Shown here: piece after piece, positions 55,230-64,000 of the stretch | Layout: every line of letters starts with the position of its first letter | Position numbering within the stretch: the first letter of the stretch is position 1 | Origin: Cepaea nemoralis | Taxonomy: Eukaryota > Mollusca > Gastropoda > Stylommatophora > Helicidae | NCBI GenBank assembly: GCA_014155875.1 | Contig: JACEFZ010022384.1 | Span: 129,501 to 193,500 of the forward strand | DNA length: 64,000 bases | Reading direction: 5' to 3' | Made by a program: the position numbers and the translations under genes | Notes under the pieces: model-generated | What the model saw: only the letters and a program-made list of their open reading frames with translations | Told to the model about the DNA's origin: nothing | Databases searched by the model: none

Positions 55230-56470
55230 AGGTTGTTTGCAGAATGTTGCTGTTGTCATGGCCCACCAGAATGATTCCTAATCCTAGTCCAGTTCCCCTG
55301 CATCATGCATTTGTCGTGCCCACAATGTCTTTCATGTTCCGTACCCATCTTTGTGCTGATTGACCCCAGCCTCTCCTCCCAGGACCCATGCCTTCCATCA
55401 TTGTTATCTCCAAACCACTGCGATGTTTAATATGGCCAAAATATTTCAGTTTCCGGGAGACATGGTGCTGTTTATGGGCTAATTTTCTTTAATGCTCAGA
55501 TCTTGTAGAATATCAGCATTCTTCTTCTTCTTGGTCCATGGTATTCTCAGAATGTTCCTGTAATATTTAAGGTCAAAAGCCTCAGTTGTCTTCTTTAGTG
55601 ATTGCAAAATGGTCCATGACTCACATACGTATGTTGTCACAAATTTGTGAGATTATAAATGTCTTCATTGCTGATTGTAATTTTGACATCATAACCCTCT
55701 GGAAAAACACTTAGATGGTCCACCTCTCTGAGCATGTGTTACAAGGCATAGATGCTGATTGGTTCAGTGATCTGCTGGTTATGTACACTTTGGATTAGTC
55801 CTATCATCTAGATGCTGATTGGTTCAGTGATCCGCTGGTTATGTACACTTTGGATTAGTCCTATCATCTAGATGCTGGTTGGTTCAGTGATCCACTGGTT
55901 ATGTACACTTTGGATTAGTTCTATCATCTAATTGCTGATTGGTTCAGTGATCCACTGGTTATGTACACTCTGGATTAGTCCTATCATCTAGATGCTGATT
56001 GCTTCAGTAACCCGCTGGTTATGTACACTTTGGATTACTCCTATCATCTAGACTCTGATTGGTTCAGTAACCCACTGGTTATGTACACTTTGGATTACTC
56101 CTATCATCTAGATGCTGACTGGTTCAGTAACCCGCTGGTTATGTACACTTTGGATTAGTCCTATAATCTAGATGCTGACTGGTTCAGTAACCCGCTGGTT
56201 ATTTACACTTTGGATTAGTCCCATCATCTGCCTTTCCCTGCTGGAACCACACTTCAGTCCACACTCCACCATGCTAACCTAATTTCCTGCATGACCTTCT
56301 ACTTCAGGATGTGGAATCATAACATGGGTAGCAATGTAGGCCATGTTGGGGGAAACATAGAAGGGTATTAAAATAATAATACAACAGGCAAGAATATAAA
56401 TACTTGTTCATTGTCCATGCTTCTGCTCCATACAGCAGTGTTCTTTATATGTCATGCTGGACTGTTCTCA
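55230..56470 (-). mobile_element. Retrotransposon RT C-terminal relic (family 3-like) split by a 60 bp array
   Basis: The minus strand reads LKYFGHIKHRSGLE and GRRGWGQSAQRWVRNMKDI at 55300-55450, a typical post-RT 'FGHI ... GR-x-G' segment. The text continues after the 60 bp array at 56380-56470 (TTGTCCATGCTTCTGCTCC). Confidence 0.6.
55745..56235. repeat. 60 bp tandem repeat, 8 copies
   Basis: Unit CTAGATGCTGATTGGTTCAG + TGATCCGCTGGTTATGTACA + CTTTGGATTAGTCCTATCAT, strict 60 bp period with few substitutions. Nested in a retroelement relic. Confidence 0.97.
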
Positions 56471-56559
56471 TTTGTAAGTGGGTTCTGTATATCCTTGTTT
56501 CTAGGGTCCCTATATAATTACTTGTGTATTCCCTATCAAAGAAGAGGTATGGTGCCTCC

Positions 56560-57002
56560 TTCCCTCCACTAGCCTAAGGGACACCCTTGGGCAAGGTAGA
56601 GTACCCGTTTAGCCCCCCCTCCTCCCTTCCCCCTCCCCCCAGATCAGGGTTATGTGAAACCATGGGTGCAGGTGGTGGATGAAGTTGAAGAGCAGCCAAC
56701 AGATAGTGATAGTTCATGGTCTCCAGCTTCACGACAGTAGGCAGAGGATCTCTTTTTGGGGGAGACAATGGCTACGGTCATCGACCAGTATGGTCACTGC
56801 TAGGAAGGAAAGCAATGGCAAACTACCTTTTTTACAGATGCCAAGAATATCATGTAATGCAGTATTATCTATAATCAGAGAATGGCGTAAATGGGTGCTC
56901 CATAGGAACGCAGAGCTGATCCACGTCTCTGGTGATCAAGTGAGATGGCAGAACATGACCACCCACGCTTATCGGCATGGCTCAAGATGGATGGATGGAT
57001 TG
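56560..57002 (+). mobile_element. Unassigned dispersed sequence plus retrotransposon 3' end
   Basis: 56560-56830 carries GGAAAGCAATGGCAAACTAC, a motif shared with family B SINEs. 56880-57002 is the family 2 RT 3' end (AELIHVSGDQVRWQNMTTHA, then GATGGATGGATGG). Confidence 0.5.
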
Positions 57003-57014
57003 TCTACAATAATT

Positions 57015-57240
57015 GTTTGGCATTGTGGTGAAGGGGTTACGAATGCAGTTTACAACCCCATTTACCGCATTTGAAACACAGATGTGGGCGATTTGAAAGC
57101 AGCTTGTCTTGCTCTTGTTTTCATAAAATTGTATGGGTGCCGGTCATTCAGATAGCAATGGAAAGCTACTGAACGTAAACATGCCAAGAAATCACAGAGA
57201 AAAATTGCTGGGGTTGGCTGCAGTGTCCTGTAAAATATAT
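57015..57240 (+). mobile_element. SINE family B copy
   Basis: GAAGGGGTTACGAATGCAGT, ATTTGAAACACAGATGTGGG, GGGTGCCGGTCATTCAG, GCAATGGAAAGCTACTGAAC. Confidence 0.75.
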
Positions 57241-57893
57241 GCAATTAACGTTTTTTTAAATTTGCACTCACTCGCTTTGAACTCATGTGTAGTCCATCAC
57301 ACTACTTTTAGTATTGTTCATGCTTCTGCACCATGCAGCATTGATGTGTACATGTAATACTGGACTTCTAATGTTTTAGTTATCTTTTTAGATGTTTACT
57401 CATCATGTACCTCGTCATTTGACCCGTTGGGATCATGCAAATAGTGGGGAAGAACAGATAAATCATCATTGGCTGGGAAAATGTTGCGGATCTGGTCGAC
57501 ACAGGACTCCAAGGAAAGGGGTAGTTGAAAGGGTGTCTAGTCTTATTGAGCAAGAAGGACCTGTGTGCACAATGTGCATGCTAAAACCCCATGGCAACTG
57601 CTTAGGATATGAGTTACGATAACAATTGCTAAGGATAGAATGAGTTACAGTAACAACTGCTTAAGTTAGAATGAGTTAAAAGTAACTGCTGGGACTCAAG
57701 AGTTCATATCTTTCTCATGCATTTGTTTGCATTTGCTGTGTACAGAGATCCTTCTTGTTGAAGAATACCATATATTCACTTCACTACCCAGTGTCCGGAG
57801 GAAGTATACACCACTTTCCATAATTTGTAAAAATCTGGCCACAAATTGTGTGAATTTGCTGGCCTTCCAGTGTTTCTCGTCTGTGTCTTTCAG
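57241..57893. other. Intron 12 end, contains an unexplained 77-codon frame
   Basis: 57392-57622 is open (begins MFTHHVPRHLTRWDHANSG) and has an acceptor-like TATCTTTTTAG before it. In the phase left by exon 12, however, it reads only about 17 codons to a stop, and no good donor is seen. Exons 12 and 13 join perfectly without it. 57600-57690 has short GAATGAGTTA repeats. The rest is plain intron. Confidence 0.35.
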
Positions 57894-58081
57894 ATCAAGG
57901 TGAGGCTGAGAGAAGAGAAAAGTGGTGGAGGTATGTGCCATGGGTGATACTGGCTCTCTTCCTGCTCTACTGCACTGGTGGCTGCGTCAGCTGCAGGGTT
58001 CCGTGGCCGAATATATTCTACTTTATTAATTCAGCTTTACCCTCGGTGAAGCTGATCCATTCAACTCCGGCACCGGTCTAG
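57894..58081 (+). CDS. Last exon: transmembrane anchor and KASH-like C-terminus
   Basis: Acceptor CTGTGTCTTTCAG at 57881-57893. It starts in phase 1 (Asp across the junction), 61 codons follow, and TAG is at 58079-58081. A basic/aromatic flank (ERREKWWR) precedes a hydrophobic stretch (YVPWVILALFLLYCTGG) of about 20 residues. Then come CVSCRVPWPN and a tail containing FINSALPSVK, ending STPAPV. As I recall it, the nesprin KASH peptide has FARSFHPMLR followed by a terminal PPPX, so F, S, P, L/V and R/K fall at the same spacing. Here the end is one residue longer and only two of the three terminal prolines remain. The tail-anchored topology with a 30-35 residue luminal tail fits KASH proteins. 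Cysteines lie 28 and 31 residues from the end, not at the -23 position used for SUN disulphides in nesprins. An unrelated tail-anchored protein is the alternative. Confidence 0.7.
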
Positions 58082-58433
58082 GGGATTGTGGGCTTAATCG
58101 GAGAGATGGTTAAAGAGGTGACAGGTGTAAGGTCAGGAAATGTGTGCCTGTGTTATGTATGTAGACTGTACATGGTAGAATTTACATGTGCATAGTGTTG
58201 ACACCAGCAGACAGTGGGGGAGAGAGGGTGGGGAGGTTAGAAGGTCATGAAGTATTTGGATGTGTTATGTGGACTATACATAGTAGAATGTTTATATGTA
58301 TTGTTGACACCACAAGTCATTGAGGGAGCGAGTTAGACAGAAAAAAAGGCCATGAAGTATATAAATGTGATGTATAGACTATACATAATAGAATATACAT
58401 GCATAGTGTTGTTACCAGAAAAGAGAGAGGGAC

Positions 58434-58550
58434 AGAACGAACGAAGGAAAAAACTTTATTTTCAAAGGGTTAAGAATTGGGCACGCAGGCTCATCTAACA
58501 TTCTGCCCTTCTATCACTCTCTTTCATACATTATTTCATTCACACATCAT
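58434..58550 (-). mobile_element. LINE family D 3' end, reversed
   Basis: GAACGAACGAAGGAAAAAAC, TTTATTTTCAAAGGGTTAAG, GGGCACGCAGGCTCATCTAA. Confidence 0.75.
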
Positions 58551-58721
58551 TCAAGGCTAACCGTAAACAGCAACAATATAAAATATATGCATTATAAAGG
58601 TATGGGGAAAATGCAAAAATCAATACTACACGACTCGGTAATCGTAATGACTGGTGTGGCACTTGTTATTAGCTATGTGGAATGTACTACCAAAAGGGGA
58701 CTGGCTGTTATACTAGGGTTT

Positions 58722-58723
<2 letters not shown>

Positions 58724-58756
<33 letters not shown>

Positions 58757-58778
58757 GAGAGAGAGAGAGAAAGAGAGA
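58724..58778. repeat. (TA)n followed by (GA)n
   Basis: About 26 bp of TA repeat then about 20 bp of GA repeat. Confidence 0.9.
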
Positions 58779-58789
58779 TTTAGGGTTTC

Positions 58790-58894
58790 TTCTTCTTCTT
58801 CTTCGTTCATCCGGAGTTTTTTTTTTCGGATGTGATTGCGTTGTGCCTGTTTACAGCAGAGCTGCGTTCTTGCCGACACATCCGACTTCTGCGG
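58790..58894 (-). mobile_element. SINE family C copy, 5'-truncated, 13 bp target duplication
   Basis: (TTC)n tail, CGTTCATCCGGAG, GTGCCTGTTTACAGCAGAGC, stopping at ACTTCTGCGG. Flanked by GATTTAGGGTTTC at 58777-58789 and 58895-58907. Confidence 0.9.
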
Positions 58895-58969
58895 GATTTA
58901 GGGTTTCAGAAGTAAGGTCATGAAGTATATAGATGTGATTTATAGACTACATAGTAGATCCAATAGTAT

Positions 58970-59105
58970 CAGCGTGAGAAAATTCTTGACAGTCTTGTGT
59001 CATGGCACGGAAATGAGTCAACACACAAACTGATCCATGCCATCGGAGATCACAATTTGTGGAGAAGCATGATTGCCCATACCAGCCAACAAGCCACAGG
59101 ATAAT
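58970..59105 (+). mobile_element. Retrotransposon RT C-terminal relic
   Basis: Reads REKILDSLVSWHGNESTHKL and IHAIGDHNLWRSMIAHTS, the final segment of RTE-like proteins. Confidence 0.6.
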
Positions 59106-59337
59106 GTTGATGATGAAATTGTAGAATTCACATGCATAGTATTGTTACCAGCAGATAGCGTGAGGTAGAGAGAGAGAGAGAGAGAGATAGAGAGAAAGTG
59201 TTGGGGTGACAGGAGTAAGACCAGGATATATATGCAGGCTTTACATAGTATTATATACAGAGTGCAGTGCTACAGTGACAGAGATGGTAAGGATGGAAGG
59301 AGTAAGGTCAGAATTTGAGTCGATGATTTATGTAGAT

Positions 59338-59505
59338 CAGGGGTGGCCAACCTTTTCAGCAGGCGGGCCAAATTTCAGAAATAATATTTTCTGCCAGGCC
59401 ATGCACTTAATGTTTTTTTGTGTGGTTTAATTAAAGTAAACAAGCAAGTGTGATGACATCCGGCAGGCCGCATGCGGCCCGTGGGCCTCATGTTGGCCAC
59501 CCCTG
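59338..59505. mobile_element. hAT-type MITE with 8 bp target duplication
   Basis: Ends CAGGGGTGGCCAACCTTTT and TGTTGGCCACCCCTG are inverted; flanks ATGTAGAT and ATGTAGAC (7/8). 168 bp, no coding capacity. Confidence 0.9.
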
Positions 59506-59514
59506 ATGTAGACT

Positions 59515-59965
59515 ATCTTCTCATAGTCCATGCTGTGTGGCGTTGGTGATCCTGTTTGTCCACAGCCTTCTGTCTTGTGTACTGCAACTAATTTATGATA
59601 CTGATGTTCCTCCATGCCATGATGTCCAACATCTTCTCTCTTGGTTTTCCCCTGCCTCTCCTCCCCTCCAACCTTCCCATTGTGATGACATACTCCAGCT
59701 TTCCTCTTCTCCTGACAAGCCCAAAGAATGTCGACTGTCTTCCTCTGAAGCATGTAACCAGTTCTCTTTGTGAATTAACTTCTTTCAAGATATCTTCATT
59801 GTTCTTTCAATCTGTCCACGGTGTTCTCATCATTCTTCTATAAAACCACATCTTCGCAATTTCCACATAATTCCTCACTTGTCTGTTAATTGTCCATGAT
59901 TTACTTCCATATATCAAGTTTGGCTCAATATAGCTCTTAAAAACCCTTTTGCTCACCCTGATTGA
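59515..59965 (-). mobile_element. Retrotransposon RT C-terminal relic (family 4)
   Basis: Reverse frame 59788-59588: RQSTFFGLVRRRGKLEYVIT, MGRLEGRRGRGKPREKMLDI. Post-RT 'FFG ... GRR-x-RGKPR' layout, with the preceding thumb region at 59800-59960 decayed. Confidence 0.75.
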
Positions 59966-60489
59966 CAGTTAAATTCTTAATCTTGTGAAGACGATACATA
60001 ATATATCCAGTGCAGTGTTGATAACAGCAGACAAAGTGGGAAGATGGTAGGAATGATGGAAGAACAGCCACGATGTATACCCATGTGATTTGTAGTTCAT
60101 ACACACAATAATATACAGTGCGGTGTTACAGTGAAAGAGAGGGGAGGGGTGACATAAGTAATGCCGTGGAAGAATATACATGTCATGGGGATTTCCACAA
60201 GTTGGTGAAAAAACACAACAGAAGGTTGGCACTCAGGAGTTCATGGCCTGAGCTTGTCTGTCCCACGTGGGATGTCAGAAAGACACAAAAATGGAACTCA
60301 TTCTGTAGCAAGTAACTCACTGCACAGTCAGCTTCTCCGCAAATTACCAACAGTTTTCTCTATTCCTTCAGTCCAGAAACTTGTTGCTCATATCCATATT
60401 GTCCTACTGTTACTAACTCAAGACTATGGCAGTTTTTGTTAGCAGCCACTCTGTCCTTGCTGGCACACTAAATTCGTCTGTCCTGGTTG

Positions 60490-61110
60490 TTAATTTAACT
60501 CATTCAGACCCCAGTAGATACTAATTTAACTCTTTCAGTCCCCAGGAGATTCTAATTTAACTCCTTCATCCGCCAGTAGATACTAATTTAACTCCTTCAG
60601 CCACCAGTAGATACTAATTTAACTCCTTCAGTCCCCAGTAGATGCAAATTTAACTCCTCCACTATCTCCTTCAGTACCCAGTAGATACTAATTTAGCTCC
60701 TTCAGTCCCCAAGAGATTATAATTTACCTCCTCCTGTCCCCGGTCAATACTAATTTAACTCCTCCAGTCCCCATTGATACTAATTTAACTCCTTCAATCC
60801 CCAGGAGATTCTAATTTAACTCCTTCAATCCCCAGGAGATTCTAATTTAACTCCTTCAGTCCCCAGGAGATTCTAATTTAATGCCTTCAGTCCCCGATAG
60901 ATACTTCTTCTTCTTCTGCGTTCATCCTGAGTTTTTTAATTTTTCTTTTTTTTTCCGGACGTGATTGCGTTGTGCCTGTTTACAGCAGAGCTGCATTCTT
61001 GCGCCGTTAGGCCGACACATCCGACTTCTGCTGGCATTTTTTGACCGGGTTAACCTTCCCAGGCAATAGATACTAATGTAACTCCTTCAGTTCCCAGTAC
61101 ATACTAAATT
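60490..61110. repeat. ~32 bp tandem repeat, about 15 copies, split by a SINE C
   Basis: Unit TAGATACTAATTTAACTCC + TTCAGTCCCCAG with variants (GAGATTC in place of TAGATAC). Confidence 0.93.
60906..61065 (-). mobile_element. SINE family C copy with 9 bp target duplication
   Basis: Full-length reversed unit from (TTC)n to AACCTTCCCAGGCA inside the 32 bp array. ATAGATACT at 60897-60905 is repeated at 61066-61074. Confidence 0.9.
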
Positions 61111-61129
61111 AACTCATGTGAGCCAGGGC

Positions 61130-61510
61130 CAGAAACAGCTATGATAGAGGAATTTTGAAATAGTAAATGTCTGGCAAGTGTGCTAGGAGACCTTCCCTGA
61201 TAGATGTTGTGTAGGCTTTCACTGCCTGTGTCTTACCAGCACCCGTAAGGGAAGCCAAGAGTTGTCACATGGTAACTTACAAATGCATGATGTAAGAGGT
61301 GGGTGGCTAAGGAGCTGAGCTGAAGGGAGCTTATCCTGTAGAAAATTTTAGCTGCAGAAACCAGGCAACCACGAGGCAAATCTAAAAATATGGGAAGAAG
61401 AAGAATGCAGCGAATCATAAGGGATTATATTGGGAGGACATGGTGGAAGCTGTAGGAGATAGGAAAAGATAGGAAGGCCTGGCAAGGATTTGTTGGGGTT
61501 ATTATGTTCC
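61130..61510 (+). mobile_element. Decayed retrotransposon 3'-region relic
   Basis: 61370-61490 reads RGKSKNMGRRRMQRIIRDYI and TWWKLQEIGKDRKAWQGFVG, reminiscent of the terminal segment of endonuclease-RT proteins. Confidence 0.5.
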
Positions 61511-62999
61511 AAGGGAGATGAAGGCTAGAAGACGTATGCTTTCAAAGAGTTGTCCCAATTATGACAAGAGTTTGATTATGACTTGTGTTGTAGAAGAGTG
61601 TCAAACAGCCACAGAAAACACAAGGCACTGTTTGAAGTCTGGGAGAAAAGGTTACAAGAAAAAGTCTATCACAAGTCATTTGAACATGCCAAACATGAAC
61701 ATTCAGTTGATATCATTGACATTTTGACTCTTATAGTGTTTCAGGTATGCCATCAAAAGTCTTTGTGCCGCCCAAAGTTCCCTGCTGTGTGTTTAATTAG
61801 CTAATTTTAGTAATAGATTCATTACGTCTTCTGTGGCATGTCTTTTCACCATGCAGGGTTGAAAAACAAAAAGTATTTTATAGTATGTTTACATGTTTTT
61901 TTTACATTTCATATACTAGTTTTTAATGAACAACCTGCATGATTTCATTGTTTTTTTATGAGTGCCATGACACGCTAATAAACAGAAATATGTTACGTAA
62001 AATCTGTTGTATGAGTATATTATTGCTGTTATTTTGTTAATGCTCCCCATACGTTTCATTTGTCATTTCCCCATGGTTTTGATGAGTCATCTTGTAACAC
62101 TTGCAGCTCTCAATACTCAAGTGTTTATTTTCTTCTCTGTCCGTGTTATCCTTCTAAAAAAACAACACACATTTTCAATGCCTCAGTTTTTGTTTCTCTG
62201 TCTGTGATATTCTCCTCAAAAACCACATCTGTACTGTCTCAGTGTTTTTCTTCTCTGTTCTTGACTTGGGGAAGTAAATAACGTTTTTTCGGAGTGAAGT
62301 CAGAATGGGTTCGCCTGATGGCGAGGGATACTGGTAATAGGGAAAGTTAATCCACACACAAAGATTAGTCCAGTGTACTAGAAGTAGTAACATATGTACG
62401 GACTACGCTTGAGTTACAGCAAGCGAACGGGACAAACAACCAAAAAATGTAAAACCATCAGTAAATATAAAGTTTAATTTACAAAACATTGCAAACTTCT
62501 AATATCAAGTGCAAGTATATTGGACTCTAGGTTAATACCGGTAGTATCTCATAAAAAGGTGCCCAAATGTTTGATGACTTGGGAAATCCACAGAAGAAGC
62601 CTTGGGTAATGGCCCCCCAGTGTTGCTATGATTCTCAATGTGTTTATACAAATATAAAATCTGTTGCTGGCAAGAAAACAGCTAGGTTGGTCTGCACAAA
62701 TTATTGCTGATAATTGTACATGTCTGTTATTTGTAGGGCATATTATAAGTTTCTTTCTAAATTGTTCACATAGTCCTATCTTCCTTCTATTGATTATCCC
62801 TCTCTATATGGATGATGCCTTTGTCTAAATTTACTGTTAAGTGTAGGAGGAGACAGTTGGTTGAAGCTTTTGATCCTGGGTCAAATAAATTATCCCAGAG
62901 TGCATTTGTGATCATGGGGTTTAACACGCTTACTGCTTAAAAGGATTCCTAGCTTATACTATTATCTGGTTTTTAATCAAATATCTTAACTACCTCCTT
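61511..62999. other. 3' flank, mostly unassigned
   Basis: 61518-61804 has two overlapping short open frames without recognised similarity. AATAAA is at 61977-61982. 62160-62270 (minus) reads MWFLRRISQTEKQK, an RT relic scrap. 62285-62345 is the inverse of 17168-17262. 62350-63000 shows nothing I recognise. Confidence 0.4.
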
Positions 63000-63110
63000 T
63001 TCTTCAACTCTTGATTCACTGAAATCTGTCTAGTTCTCTTAAGCTCCACTTTAGTGATTCTGTCACACAAATTTTGTCTTTACATTCTGGAAAAGTACTA
63101 GTCAATGGTG
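63000..63110 (-). mobile_element. RT C-terminal relic scrap (family 3)
   Basis: Minus strand reads CDRITKVELKRTRQI and VNQELKKR, matching the layout at 54100-54200. Confidence 0.45.
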
Positions 63111-63758
63111 GTAGAGCCATGAAGAGTAGGCCATTTGGCTGCTGCTGTGGCAAAATTTTAAACACTAACCACAAGAGAATATTTACAGTGTGTGTATGTA
63201 CTGTGGCACACACACACTGAGACTGTCACTGGTGCTAGAGGATTTGTGCACTGAGATTCTGCACACATGATCTCAATAAGAAAGGTGCAGTCACCAATTT
63301 AGGAAAACACTGGCTTAGAGACTGAGCCTTAAAACAGGTGTCTGACAAGACAAAAAACAAAAACAAGAATAATTAACTACTACTTAATGCCTTCTTCAGA
63401 TCCAAAGTTAAGTATTTTGATAATTTTGGTCTATTTTTTTTTTGGTTTAACATTTGTTAATGAAGACTTTAGTTGAAACGTTAACTTGTTGTTCTTGTCG
63501 TCGAGCTTCCTAGTCATATTTTGTGTTTATCTGGAATAAAACAGTCAGCAGCTGGTCACCAAGGGGTCAGAATGGCCACCTCATGCACCATGGGACATGT
63601 GTTTGATCCTGGCAAAGTTTAAGCACTAAAAAATATTCTAGCCGATACACGACCTGCATCGTGATAGACTACATGGTGACTGCTAGGTCATGCAGCCTTG
63701 ATTTCTCAGCCTGGAAAAAAAACAAACTTAGCACACACCAGTATTGACACGGAAGCTG
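63111..63758. other. 3' flank, nothing recognised
   Basis: 63550-63700 faintly resembles a tRNA-like SINE body (GTTTGATCCTGGCAAAG), not enough to call. Confidence 0.35.
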
Positions 63759-64000
63759 TAATGAAAACAGTATCTCTTCCCACTGCCCTTGTATGAAAAC
63801 AGTATCTCTTCCCACTGTCCTTGAATGAAAACAGTATCTCTTCCCACTGTCCTTGTATGAAAACAGTATCTCTTCCCACTGTCCTTGTATGAAAACAGTA
63901 TCTCTTCCCACTGTCCTTGTATGAAAACAGTATCTCTTCCCACTGTCCTTGTATGAAAACAGTATCTCTTCCCACTGTCCTTGTATGAAAACAGTATCTC
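63759..64000. repeat. 32 bp tandem repeat, at least 7 copies, running off the window
   Basis: GTATGAAAACAGTATCTCTT + CCCACTGTCCTT, 32 bp period (63763, 63795 and so on), almost no divergence, so young. Reverse frames of the type GRDTVFIQGQWEE are artefacts. Confidence 0.97.

Larger units (their letters stand above)
593..58081 (+). other. 3' part of a KASH/nesprin-like gene (13-exon model)
   Basis: Gene model assembled by eye from acceptor/donor sites and codon phase. In order, the exon ends have phases 1, 0, 0, 2, 1, 2, 2, 2, 2, 2, 2, 1, and each following exon begins in the complementary phase, except that the 2224-nt exon 8 has one base too many. The joined coding part is about 2,443 codons to TAG 58079-58081, and the 5' end lies outside the window. 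Architecture: helical spectrin-like N-terminal part, Ser/Arg-rich exons, a 1,177-codon Ser/Pro repeat exon, an acidic linker, then a transmembrane segment and a short C-terminal tail resembling KASH. KASH proteins sit in the outer nuclear membrane, bind SUN proteins in the perinuclear space and link the nucleus to the cytoskeleton. The exon model is well supported by phase; the KASH identity is an inference from the tail and topology. Confidence 0.8.
58082..60170 (+). repeat. Old ~115 bp tandem array downstream of the stop codon, broken by insertions
   Basis: Repeated order GGTCATGAAGTATATAGATG, TATAGACTATACATAGTAG, AATATACATGCATAGTGTTG, ACCAGCAGACAGTG + GAGAGAG. Copies lie at 58130-58430, 58910-58960, 59110-59340 and 59990-60170. 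In between sit a LINE D end, (TA)n, SINE C, an RT relic, a hAT MITE and another RT relic. It starts about 50 bases after TAG, so it may lie in the 3' UTR. No AATAAA was seen on the + strand until 61977-61982, so the transcript end is unknown. Confidence 0.6.

Noticed and set aside
63669..63975. Minus-strand GRDTVFIQGQWEE repeat protein
   Set aside because: The 32 bp unit shifts frame each copy, so three frames show the same peptide; it is a simple tandem array.

Overview
This is a eukaryotic, AT-rich, repeat-laden intronic landscape carrying the 3' part of one large multi-exon gene on the + strand, with no second host gene that I can support. The GT-AG introns, the mix of tRNA-derived SINEs, RTE/CR1-like retrotransposon relics, mariner and hAT MITEs and very large minisatellites point to a lophotrochozoan animal, most likely a mollusc (an inference; no single diagnostic marker is present).

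The gene was rebuilt by following splice sites and codon phase. Exons at 593-667 (weak), 739-893, 1906-2013, 3746-3840, 4593-4693, 7884-8028, 12418-12768, 18812-21035, 22880-22999, 27756-27926, 34013-37543, 53269-53336 and 57894-58081 join in phase to about 2,440 codons ending at TAG 58079-58081. The product starts (within the window) with a helical, spectrin-repeat-like part. It continues with a very long Ser/Arg- then Ser/Pro-rich region that includes about 18 copies of a 37-40 residue repeat, and ends in a single transmembrane segment plus a 30-odd residue tail. The tail shares an F-x2-S-x2-P-x-[LV]-[RK] spacing with the nesprin KASH luminal peptide but ends in PAPV rather than PPPX. I therefore call it a divergent KASH/nesprin-like outer-nuclear-membrane protein. 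One exon (18812-21035) carries an apparent one-base insertion.

The introns are filled with tandem arrays: 37 bp (1-200), ~60 bp (8.8-9.2 kb), 55 bp (10.6-11.2 kb), 30 bp (13.0-16.2 kb), 51 bp (23.7-24.1 kb), GTAG (28.1-28.7 kb), 35/38/40 bp (28.7-31.1 kb), 41 bp (31.4 kb), 36 bp (31.6-33.7 kb), 27 bp (37.5-38.1 kb), 71 bp (38.1-47.2 kb, about 127 copies), 103 bp (49.8-50.2 kb), CACATA (50.7-52.2 kb), 60 bp (55.7-56.2 kb), 32 bp (60.5-61.1 kb) and 32 bp (63.8 kb to the end). Several visibly grew out of a transposon or a splice site: the 27 bp array is a serial copy of the exon 34013-37543 splice donor, the 38 bp array is an expanded piece inside one SINE, and the 71 bp array abuts the 3' end of a retrotransposon.

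Between the arrays lie four SINE families (called A-D here), five copies of a mariner-type foldback MITE, two mariner transposase relics, two hAT MITEs with visible 8 bp target duplications, foldback elements, and more than a dozen decayed reverse-transcriptase fragments, including one readable RNase H domain (48945-49821). Downstream of the stop codon lies an old ~115 bp tandem array broken up by at least five insertions.
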